Virus record (IMG/VR): IMGVR_UViG_3300033146_001382
Location: 62,001 to 126,000 of that record
DNA length: 64,000 bases
Strand: one strand, 5' to 3'
Source: a virus
Part shown: positions 23,201 to 25,579 of the stretch, in pieces
Layout of the letters: the number at the start of each line of letters is the position of its first letter
Numbering within the stretch: the first letter of the stretch is position 1
Translations under genes and position numbers: made by a program
The notes under the pieces: model-generated
Databases searched by the model: none
The model's input: only the letters and a program-made list of their open reading frames with translations
Told to the model about the DNA's origin: nothing

Positions 23201-25560
23201 CTGCAAAAGTTAATAATAAGGAAGCTACTACATCATATTATACTCCTACTAGTACTGGTTATAGTCAAGTATCTAAAGAGTACTGGCCCTTTATGAATAA
23301 CAAAGAGCAGATTGAGAAGTTTAATGCGGGTGGTCAACCTAAGAGCTCTTCTACTGAGCAAGAAAAATATAATACTGGTACTATTAATTCTTTACTTAAG
23401 GATGATGAGAAAACCAAGGGGTTAGTAGATGAGGATCAGAATCATATTAAAAAATGGGGGGCAACTACTGCTAAAAAAGTTGGGGATATATTTACTACAG
23501 AGGCTCAAAATTCTGCTGATTTTAGGGGTTTAGATGCTATGTCTAGAAAACAAGATTTTGAGAGGGCCTTAACTGAACAAGGACATGGTAGATCTAGTGT
23601 TTATGAGATATTAAAAAATAATAGTTATATATCTAGAGAGTTACAAAGAAGTTATTTACATACTCCAGATAAACAACGAGGGCTGAATATCTTAAGAGAT
23701 AAGAATTCTGGTGTTACTGGTGGGAGGGTTGCTATTGAGTCATATCGTACACCTGATGAATCTTATAGACCAAAAGGTAAAGATAGTATTAAAACTACTG
23801 TTCATGACCCCTCTGCTTTATACCCTGGCAACGAAACTACAAGGTACCGTAAGTACAAACGTGATATTGATATTAGGGGTAAACAACTTACTAATAAGAT
23901 GGCTACTTTGGACTCAGAGAGTGATTCATATTCTAAGTTGGCCAAGGAATATAAACAAGTTCAAAAAAATTCAAAAGCAGCAGCGACTATATTAGAGGTA
24001 TTAGGAGAAGGAGGTAATATTTATGATGATGCGAGATTACAGCATAGAGTAAAAGATTTTTTACCTGCCTCTGAAACTTGGGGAGTTGGTAAAAATGCAT
24101 TTAAGTTTCAACCTTCTCCTGAAAAAAGGTATACTTCTGATCTAGAAGATGTAAAAAATGCAGCACTTAATGCTAGACAATATCTTGAAGAATCAGTTGG
24201 TGGTGCTAAAGTATCATCTATAAAAACTCTTATGCCTTTATCCAAAAAGTTAGCTAATAAAGGTACTGTTTTACAGGACTACGCTATGCAAGGGGCATCT
24301 AAAAGTGAAGCAGATAAGATTATAGATGAATTTAGCCTTGAAGAGATAAAAAAGTTTCTAGACTCTGGAGATCATAGTTCAGTGTCAAGGGATACTTTAA
24401 GGAAATTAAAACAGAGTATTAATGCGCAGGAGTATAATGTGGGCGGGGTTGCTACTAGATCTATGCCAGTTAAACATTTTGGCGGTGTTATTACTCAGAC
24501 TGGCCCAGTTTTTGCTGAAAAGGGTGAGTACATTATACCTAAAGGGTATAAAGATGGTACTTCTGGGGTGGGGGCACTACCCTCTATGCCAGTAGCTAAA
24601 TCTTTGACTTCTAGTTCTACGGTACTTGATTTGACTGCCCTGTTATCTGATTTAACTAATATAAGACTTAAAGTAGATCCATCAGCATTGAATGGTATAA
24701 GTCTACCAGTAAAAGACACAGTACTAGAAGTAGATAAAACTCCTATTCCTATAGATTCTAGTAGTTTAGATGGGGTAGTACTAAATGTGGATCAGACTCC
24801 AATTACTTTAAATTCTAGTAGTTTAAATGATCTTACTTTATCTGTAGATAAAACTCCTATTCCTATAGATTCTAGTAGTTTAGATGGGGTAGTATTAGAA
24901 GTAGATAAAACTTCTATTCCCATAGATTCTAGTAGTTTAGATGGGGTAGTATTAGAAGTAGATAAAACACCTATATTTGTTGATTCTAGTAGTTTAGATG
25001 GGGTAGTACTAAATGTAGACCAAACACCTATAATAATTGATACGAGCGGGTTATTAGAAAAATTAGCGAGTTTAACATTATCTGTGGATAAAACCCCATT
25101 ACCAATTGATTCTGGTAGTTTGAGCGAATTTAAACTCAACATAGGGGATGCACCTGAAAAATTAGCTGCTGCTATTAATAATAGTTTAAATGCAGCTGTT
25201 GTAAATATCAAGGTTGATTCCTCTGAGGTTGGAGGCTCCGTAGGTGCGGAGAAGTTTAATCAGTTAGCACAAACTGTATCTGATGTAAATGATAAGTTAT
25301 TAAATAGTTCAGTAATTATAGAAGATAGAATTACATTATTAGAGGGTGGTATAGATGTAGTAATAGATAATAGTGTGGAACGTAAACTGGCATCTAAATT
25401 AGTAGGTATAAATGAAGACGTAGCTACTGCTATTAGGGGGGTAGCGTCTTTAACTAATAATGTAACCACTCAAATAGATAGTATAAGAAGAGAGTCAACT
25501 AATGTAAAATATCTAGCACATTTAGCTTTAAATGCTAGAGGTACAGGAAATATAACTTAA
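2290..25560 (+). CDS. Giant tape measure protein with embedded RNA polymerase and PD-(D/E)XK nuclease domains
   Basis: A 7,756-residue uninterrupted frame with a TTG start. Order: residues 1-630 helical, coiled-coil-like; about 630-690 a Lys/Thr/Pro/Ser linker; about 1361-1565 beta-like RNA polymerase motifs; about 2278-2474 beta'-like motifs with catalytic DFDGD; about 3318-3430 a Cas4/RecB-type nuclease; about 3960-4340 a TP901-type tape measure core; hydrophobic, potentially membrane-active stretches near 4318-4340 and 4518-4540; long helical region to about 6350; GEGGP...SPGEFVIR signature near 6398-6430; inserted cassettes separated by DGG-type motifs; a second signature (GPVFAEKGEYIIPK) near 7405-7420; seven 19-residue repeats (7481-7617). 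Expected role is to set tail length and pass through the tube during ejection, carrying the enzyme domains. Ordinary tape measures are roughly 600-2,500 residues. Whether the chain is proteolytically processed cannot be seen. Confidence 0.95.
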   Translation: MGEHIVSHDIKDSRTSSKSGNTQGVSVVELSKTDKASQKKLNDGIKEIRSIIKKQANDTVTSKLLSLIEKLISATNQGSKISSSELKTLLNSIVKNQFKGGQGSQTKATSTASGALKIDTTSIIKLLTDNTNSITSAVIKALESKGISIDDASIKQFHNTMTSTVKDIIPAKLYSIIGELNSTLDGVVKSNQVVVQAFKSMKKLRASGGELGVSEVIPFMRNLEKGFVEVKSLVSKVNGLSSSISAIPKELKGAMDGIKDELSKMKKRTQNRTYSVIKEVSDSPASATQAVVKQVAKELSKVGEKASDPQIKKLITKIDKFSGSLDDFPKFIDALDNFAKAVTNAKSLDPKTIQNILAPLQQVSKFAPKGLKDDVLSSKPYKLLMSQMNKLIEVTKQITIKFNVKTNNLDKQIDKVITKKERSVDITLKSKNSDTVVKELEDISKPREVIITPVIATKKVVQSSVTPSRANSNKNVPQNVLQANKRQLACKEKSNIYSPDEVKQWSNTLNSKVDVLIGSLTKAANSRGAAINDADFVLPPVVESSIIKLIAIIDGISSRRENPSELRKYMDNLSANSRYTPCISTQSKRDIKEVYDVLHSVTTDAFSDIVKASEEVVKNFEKLKKFPDPVTNVTKDTKLSVAKTTEPVKSIQQTKPVKSTEPSKPSKPIKTTKTTKSTESNKDAIDSTAKRNLAQTNGSVIPRKPGANENRGIPSSTQQDIYQYTERNIDPGTTTFTSGADIGVGEKTKQIVLDHVADLSKSLLDLQQYIVTTLDEEFTKVRDKSNKKNWKIVGKTDTNPISDYFKLTEGYNRKKSGKQYSFKIANIKALQGKTGSDLEDPTSLINKFKEDVSKELLNANKFNLAESVGKWLKRFSTSDISNWKGLGTDTSRRLVGIKTKHDLGKGTSPSKGMVKALKGLGNDRLINIFEKTISEIESDRRLSEEKFKRSPLLRTIAIPAARLTSTGATTFDTASGSKRVIPKFATYKTGFENIFESLQKTKSLDIDKSYASKIRKLGIRPSGSNFEEANKLSKSMLIDLSSVKDVVDPDGKKSVNADDVRADLAKKLEASVVIKAGKLAKAKHVNSPEDILSKIDTSIYTEFANGTKTMEEFIAATSAAGVAAYDLVKGMESVEFKNIYQIIKKLLEGSADTSTPLRTLGNNPVYSKNIRDFDSTIGKLIGTIPIAEAARPRRSTHQEKIINLMSMSTPIYREKGAIGLQGTEAEGQKQFLRDLNLNLAEFVSNTKILTTAGMGKDRLPSDVKTFSSLGIPDGQAGTILEYRKDFRHEDSKYLAPLNATNVKLYSDSLAELSPAGAQFTQLGRNTANVNNALAYRSGGVGTDFPSLRSNRESELIAGGRYGTQGYGFNVTAELRNTPNTFEDQIVVSGKLADVLTSITKTIMQPDKLGRLALIGSDGQIADTPEGSVSDIVPQQLVSVIEQANRVFQDVLGIKQEYKGRAEDALIKEVTSVLTTVRGKDVQVQSAKLAEVFFNYYGRKFTTRYGSKGVSITAQGGKEELTGKQLNDLFANKKVKVLNREERATAGLGTAALPKSMGQLVQEIYKEYAQELELSKSDLKLSSQALVNSGNKFMLSMFSDASYGVVSDELDLTEQNSLFEETKKALAKLDLDLAKDIKGIEGLKEFYSNMSGAQLYTEKPIDIRISSHGIAKRGLQGENIEAIMNNVINSGEEEHTSLVTKFSPTAYRHLLGTSTDTSGKFPSLNELSKALGFESQAKGKDRATVVEDMMKLLKSRHIKGSSEELTTQANKLADLEINSNFYSSIRDEFGESRKSLVGSKFVELIEEPHANPAWSETDIKKQVAGQRLNIPAFGAYATVFGEQSKFIKQLTSDVPLEAKKHWEYLKALQVLNTDSSDMVDSLMASAQVVDVSDLRSFTKSTGKFIPASQMVNIDSMSEEEAGRVMNNSILDTAKYPGPMNLQIPNTKDPSKRESFYVPGALARVTYPEPNIAGERGLDVVARRLQSIVNAANKVDSVKGKTGEDGSTKRWDTIARIKAKLNDYRSRVTEIVGPDPQTKNLSSNEVGQLEGILQKLLKVLDQAPADNRMLYSNQKYLSGSTRGEVVRDIYKTRGADQSQAKVYQTTINSAVDQLIGPDGAPNPKMPQFAQRYEPDANLLGAKDALGVTSLSNFALSLDVKPASGEDKLKDALKSLERAKIEYYNTLAKSVLGKTGSVQEFLFNRKLPAVMGKAINATVDKTKDLETFSKELLSISNSSGDIGVDLSSLSEAASTIDEIKISHAKNVEKSKAKGLPVLQQHEIGIPENYAAKLPTSFVKRYDINEGRVKELPKPIFEKSNLAKMLTYREEVKAAMPSTAPDMQTKMKAYLSSELSPYIESLRFPVTGVSSIQPYEAKLLKPNEDGTRQMAKHSLMVPGVPDFDTSKFDTIKVKVEAVIEGLVEDREAEYNKDTPDLSRVDKLTTTISSLDKALFDVLPKYTAAQQNLDFDGDQIQLHAAKKSLARQEITQHFKTITDYDSQKDTTAQALRSDFTYDALIPSTGNYTLAEQQLAFEKKFPSEEGFGFMTKPFLTKDLEYLKPAEQLDILSNYPGTEGAEVTPLTVLDNLLPELFRNAKQMSKIMETLEAVVPGVDDEGKSTYSKDLLTALSNMKSPDGKTNGTQVDVFKEGIKNKLYDTKMTNAINANFFKLNTGQDTEALNRQLKLFERNLGYGGGLIRQGAKYNPTENLAQRFPLDLKSMGNIIGEELHTMVNEFVRFGEQKGLDVKHAGSLPVATEMAQLISQGSSGVKKLIDKINTKGGSYGELADFKDANYKVLNHRLGAMSTEDLYTDATKIASGRGEPTAKLDSSSRDQLKEYIISSIGFEGFLYELSNQVIEGAQEGLKAAISTWSESKKQKEFKGMNEDNYVKSIIRKQLKGGGVNISGTAENPLMPLYKMRTSSASGYGQRKLHMDKYGDPEVPELDGIFEGDEAKAYVSKLKEAKAVAKNIQDALTDFSANKLGNRRGSYNMLLASDIDNIYNDQRIIQELVKSLEGKEDTIESSVADRLSGNSPMSNLAIEALSKPNNTVRKEFLEIKGRAVSVPSIGQESAAISNEEYITTASMLAERDLPMPVQGDTTNKEYAAILIEHEKAVDKLKDKYLADALVIAQTDTILKAAMSRAEEIGFVTRLLPEDARSYNDRRQRVTQAAQESANNANQSTNTNSNLGVDILQRSMPAGGAGTPEGSLVKFSGGPAVDVRIVAVAEGVGIFLGKTAGIAQTTEEQQPRFSISSELEEKIKKAENIVKDITGGLNNAKGDSFANKYRASGLKGGYGNRQISEIKKQMQGFQANEDILDSTSLLGTGIHAKLEGGYQSKGYATEKPVRYDSPEGEISGTVDAIKYENGKAKHIVDIKTTSALNYEDLHRGVARFQEKTGKKTPTLEEIKPYVGKALSSTKLDDVASQLNLYLRATNTNAKASAHFYSREDPDLEPIKLDQFFDADRLKADVTAIGQARKEIKREGGTFAPTASYEEAKIIAKETKPVTPERIEELISIATEYYNSVKQGQHTQKNMPASGGLRDNELYTIGIRAREYQSQSKAFDDMVRATPVVEGKETYNVHQNLTTLHERARITQQKRGVETSGPQFNKFNEEVQSKITEASKKGPAGAEFSALITHLKDTSQIDGSKINAAWKAYRVAVGDYFVKEMAEARRQLTNDSANDDNIVPRFGEYSKVVKNFQRFVKQGIGKKTDIYTANSQYFNPESARGAGVYMDTDDLIKKSSKPLGEDTKLISLFKRITSLEENEVPIPRDAIRDVLEDLMDMDHALISLYTDAELVAKIGPKIKNGWRFDRLKGGLSKMRAALELQLNQPVKELYDEDQIAYLKQVLKELKSLETVYIDLDLDTDSFENTLGEYKFPTLIPVPKQLPRNQQLASHYKNVEGLKSHYRTPEAQGGAKTGDSFVYPIKTYGPSGKLMDNQRFVISKWGETINSAGDSIPVLKSRLDDLNKSLVDGNRTFSVAIERVVKWGAAATLVYGGMSYIKDAVNHMADVETAMARLRMVMNPLTTDFDALQKSALGFAQQYGVETTDVLGSMKVFAQQGLSQGEVQDRTQTSTLAANVTTLSATDATEALTASMKVFRSEGENSMRFLDSWSQVEARAAITAGDLADAIKKSASAGKNAGFTFDELNGMIAAIGSVTRKSGKEIGTSLRFIFRRISADKAPKALKNVGVSTTTDKGELRSGFAVLGDLASEWDNLAQAQKLSIAQAIGGTRQYNQVLVLMDNWDQVVKSLGDSLDAKGSAERRNLQLMKTYTKQLEQTKAVFSALKIEVGKVVLPSFKVAMSGIRGLIEVVNNVPESIKLAGAGIVLFVGYITKGASALNYIINMVDRTKLSFAALKDDFAKGLGQGLFESFGKGSPELDSNLFGLSSLGDSGTRNINDMTSSMGKLAFGVLAAGQAFNKFSGIVVKDTGGASKVVAKYLKTAGKLVSAVGTGALLAPIPGPVDDIIGGATEFAGEALKGTAGTFDFLGDTMGKGAQAWIENFASSNSSAVKSVMPLMATLGGLAAMAPIVSTAFKNLTQTAKDYKDEQLNRLEVDAKEIDSIQGLITSYKDLQSQKQRIAKLSTPEEQAKNIKQGDYKSPVFEEIDSLKTTRKFNASLSGLDSNMVDGFDEFGRVIINNKGNLKEYLEELKRAKTISLALSKIKITSRFTEDLTKTDGNQEWKYQVQQLAKEFPLIGDMLAKGISVGPKKALEVLQTELTQLLDAKAENPMSTAFDQDIKTALTAHSKILKTFASEYSEISKTLSGISISGTTLSDVTNLFNSGDALATFDLQAAYEDKYNIASVKGTVSGKDIAASKILSTQAGGNSSYVEASRLLTENNLFSAGRLPRAPDATGNISVENNDFVTLNKDFAKAHNIATEQAILIIDKNNHTFLQYIDSISGAPKTKKISKWDLARAARGFFPAEAILRKTKADITKLNTFISGASAGLIGISDKGLKKRQFSLGEKFFDQVSTDTLLQSNKGFDITNRTFGEPKYKENQSKDFIKKYYDPLQEYNSLKSRLGGEESTPKDGDRLGSTAKRFKELQDILKNNSVAFQYKAAIEDLSKTLYAGERAIRKNIEAEKSRQTIDKETSGFLQGKTKGISSLNLGVRDYKDLNPQQKASVKFKSYDSVAKSILVQETNLEGLLNNYKELANTYADVKEIKLVSKAFGAVMQPKRHTELLSAMDKVGGDKGTAQLYLKMSELKSPLDDININTAKTVDLLDKDSAKVTKAKNIVNLNLEEANKKKLRGERLNTFKTEFSPGVVIIKNLDMLLTKRDSAAKVGDKATVKMLDSYLTKSYGKLIKTFGVANTVKLAKELYYKDETRSRTSRVLSLGLHGLGTDPTRLTQVIESKKLSDAASVGNKLTKLFSKDHPWKSYIDKRFTNYTPKKTSEAMNLESTYSKKAKSPWFAPKTFEKALLVGNIVTAFKGASLKEKRDTVLDNIVKLQKRKSALSTNDETTKSRIDEEITTNKSLLKRDLDPKIYLNNILKSTARAAFVAYEGADTFKVSATNKENLAVTAGGIFMLMKGLEGKIGKENMPEYFKKFSKKVGPAFTEAATSGDFSKVTSLGSDTKSFLGEFTGSMKEQFKEFKDGSKSSGTVKDDRSDSEKLRELSKLKKSEQALADLKKQLSAGNTGALRSIEAALYAFGGVATLGWKASKGETAAKIKDDKKLAEAQSKAMLEYTIKNASEVDNYILNNEKSKKEKKSNIAAKPAGKPDDIIMDTNKNFIDIVETLKASGGSYLEVIKKLQDVLGNDKSFANLIVDVTRIQSSLENFRGELIKTFSTFDDKRILAPIRSLNGKLTGFGGDIQLPVSEREMSPQQRFYAGGSKELQSIFTLMSKAAMVQETNLRAIGSVRSEISTITQNLSKSTESGASEKDIVYWEEELLRLNAILNKLKQDTGKLNEQTQTLSTTMRAANKYANAIYKLNDALEDITVDHIVSGLTGLKTYFKSFNKLMGGSDSLAVQPITPEQQRMGTKVGVPLEFNISTNKDIEKAQLRTELKNASDTKSKAAAQRKINDLEEKYRRLELEQSQKEENSRLTSNMRPYTDFYKEITRLQVSGGLNDKQISDIEEVKVIINKAIGGATKPIPIEDAIKRLKTNEDSMGNTQFKMAMNELLKFKETGTEFVYQGVADSNELQDAINRLRIAYEDELKTIAADNGETTISTALRDEVADPIVGVINLSNKLLEELVTEFVGQTATDMVLKEFEKKQVVPSYLKAVSSSKELSTSPKSKVFRNSFTTPADELKPLPSVIDTDFNKVFNDKKFLAQSPVERTEYNNRGATPNMFEKIEGFINPNKTIKTYEKPSIMENVYIPSSTQDNIETNEMANGILISKSQDISTMSGNPQKIITDQETKDILKEIAVNSKAVDKEQPKEALKKAIGGRIFGEGGPREDKVPAYLSPGEFVIRAASAQQIGYQNLDVMNKKGRVPLKFKDGGLTPELIGKAHTYFTDPDAEAPIPTFDSKNEEKFNSKLTKKYLDLYRSLLPEEARENESIKLASTFRGFYNTLIDLNEAEVFSDDELFAVDASMMLNKFKEMQSNKGILGFMQRSLSKKTGATAGARALTGLDKVDLLKEINTYADGGKAISTITGKPIPTAEEKEVGMSKMREALGFVASVAHPYTSIPTSIYGMYQGFKESGFNMKSMVEGAGILEIMNFIPQAKKLGKVGKFLSKGVGKYVDNAGDINDYFNITGKLTKAPETYKVTKPIHRDFGPLSASFKDGGSVLSEEKQNEHDALYSRFPSNTESNYNSKSTVNLNKVRSFIGDSTGVAEVDASLFNKRLNTSIGSRRSVARLLKDSYMAPDKNNEVMNTDVLKLTAKSNSKLMNNKVRNFIGDSTGAVEVDDTLFNRRLNSSDDLQSVADLLKNNYNKIDTNNEKLNTDVLKLTEEPTKPLNIKNLHAKYPKSNSRLLANNKEATTSYHIPMGDGSSEISTNDWPPSQNLLDLIRNNWSSSAKVNNKEATTSYYTPTSTGYSQVSKEYWPFMNNKEQIEKFNAGGQPKSSSTEQEKYNTGTINSLLKDDEKTKGLVDEDQNHIKKWGATTAKKVGDIFTTEAQNSADFRGLDAMSRKQDFERALTEQGHGRSSVYEILKNNSYISRELQRSYLHTPDKQRGLNILRDKNSGVTGGRVAIESYRTPDESYRPKGKDSIKTTVHDPSALYPGNETTRYRKYKRDIDIRGKQLTNKMATLDSESDSYSKLAKEYKQVQKNSKAAATILEVLGEGGNIYDDARLQHRVKDFLPASETWGVGKNAFKFQPSPEKRYTSDLEDVKNAALNARQYLEESVGGAKVSSIKTLMPLSKKLANKGTVLQDYAMQGASKSEADKIIDEFSLEEIKKFLDSGDHSSVSRDTLRKLKQSINAQEYNVGGVATRSMPVKHFGGVITQTGPVFAEKGEYIIPKGYKDGTSGVGALPSMPVAKSLTSSSTVLDLTALLSDLTNIRLKVDPSALNGISLPVKDTVLEVDKTPIPIDSSSLDGVVLNVDQTPITLNSSSLNDLTLSVDKTPIPIDSSSLDGVVLEVDKTSIPIDSSSLDGVVLEVDKTPIFVDSSSLDGVVLNVDQTPIIIDTSGLLEKLASLTLSVDKTPLPIDSGSLSEFKLNIGDAPEKLAAAINNSLNAAVVNIKVDSSEVGGSVGAEKFNQLAQTVSDVNDKLLNSSVIIEDRITLLEGGIDVVIDNSVERKLASKLVGINEDVATAIRGVASLTNNVTTQIDSIRRESTNVKYLAHLALNARGTGNIT
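6370..9789 (+). other. RNA polymerase core within the tape measure (beta-like then beta'-like motifs)
   Basis: Beta-like motifs come first: GFNVTAEL then NTFEDQIVVSGKL (E1382, D1383), matching bacterial RpoB 'NFED.I..SE.L'; GRKFTTRYGSKGVS (K1499, K1507), matching RpoB 'GDKMAGRHGNKGVIS' with its two active-site lysines; and LPKSMGQLVQE (1552-1562), matching 'VPSRMNIGQ'. Beta'-like motifs follow: HEIGIPENYAAKL (2278-2290), matching the 'GLPKKMA.EL' / 'GVP..IA..L' segment; LRFPVTG (R2359, P2361), matching 'NRAPT'; and NLDFDGDQIQLH (D2465, D2467, D2469), matching the invariant 'NADFDGDQMAVH'. All are in the canonical order. About 106 residues separate R2359 from D2465, longer than in cellular beta', implying an insertion. 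MRTSSASGYGQRKL (2916-2929) may be a trigger-loop or bridge-helix remnant, which is weaker. All catalytic residues checked are intact. Confidence 0.88.
12142..12729 (+). other. Cas4/RecB-type PD-(D/E)XK nuclease domain within the tape measure
   Basis: Three signature blocks appear in the right order and spacing. GTGIHAKLE (3322-3330) carries the His of the RecB/Cas4 family helix. GTVDAIKY then HIVDIKTTS (D3358; D3372, K3374) gives the metal-binding D and the D-x-K catalytic pair. QLNLYL (from Q3424) is the family's 'Q...Y' motif. No four-Cys iron-sulfur ligands typical of Cas4 were seen, so it is nearer the cysteine-free RecB-like nucleases. All catalytic residues are present. It lies between the polymerase and the TP901 core. 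Likely activity is DNA exonuclease or endonuclease; the substrate is unknown. Confidence 0.85.
14167..15309 (+). other. TP901-type phage tape measure core domain
   Basis: Residues about 3960-4340. The domain starts with a coiled region, then MADVETAMARLRMVM, then GFAQQYGVETTDVLGSMKVF, then a stretch on selecting 'TAGDLADAIKKSASAGKNAG', then IGTSLRFIFRRISA and a GTRQYNQVLVLMDNW segment. This is the classical order of TP901-family tape measures, which also carry the conserved Gly-Thr-Ser-Leu block. It ends in a hydrophobic segment (AGAGIVLFVGYI). This domain makes the tape measure assignment secure. Confidence 0.92.
22612..23007 (+). repeat. Tandem duplication of about 70 residues inside the tape measure C-terminal region
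   Basis: Two copies start with NKVR.FIGDSTG at 22612 and 22822, a period of 210 bases. Each continues through an EVD..LFN.RLN block and ends in NTDVLKLT. They are diverged but clearly paralogous and in frame. The function is unknown. Confidence 0.85.
23077..23238 (+). repeat. 27-base exact direct repeat encoding NNKEATTSY
   Basis: The same 27 bases occur at 23077-23103 and 23212-23238, a period of 135 bases, in the tape measure frame. Each is followed by a diverged unit ending near a Trp-Pro (NDWPP, EYWPF). Exact identity at the nucleotide level in otherwise diverged units suggests recent duplication or conversion. Confidence 0.85.
24730..25140 (+). repeat. Seven-copy 57-base repeat (19 residues) at the tape measure C terminus
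   Basis: Units begin at 24730, 24787, 24844, 24901, 24958, 25015 and 25084. The consensus is VDKTPIPIDSSSLDGVVLN. The sixth unit is 4 residues longer. Units 1, 3 and 4 are nearly identical as DNA, while 2, 6 and 7 are diverged. A degenerate half-unit (VDPSALNGISLPV) precedes the array. The alternating short hydrophobic strands and Asp-Ser-Ser turns suggest a beta-solenoid or similar stacked repeat; that is inference. Confidence 0.9.
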
Positions 25561-25579
25561 AAAAGGAATATGTATATAT

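Noticed and set aside
23711-23995. A 94-residue plus-strand frame inside the tape measure gene
   Set aside because: It lies out of frame within the continuous tape measure frame, with no domain and no suitable ribosome binding site.
24730-25140. CRISPR-like array
   Set aside because: The regular 57-base units are in-frame coding repeats with no unique spacers between them.
3447-25469. Many open frames on the minus strand under the tape measure gene and elsewhere
   Set aside because: They are antisense to strongly supported genes, lack ribosome binding sites and recognisable domains, and their low-complexity residues reflect codon bias on the other strand.
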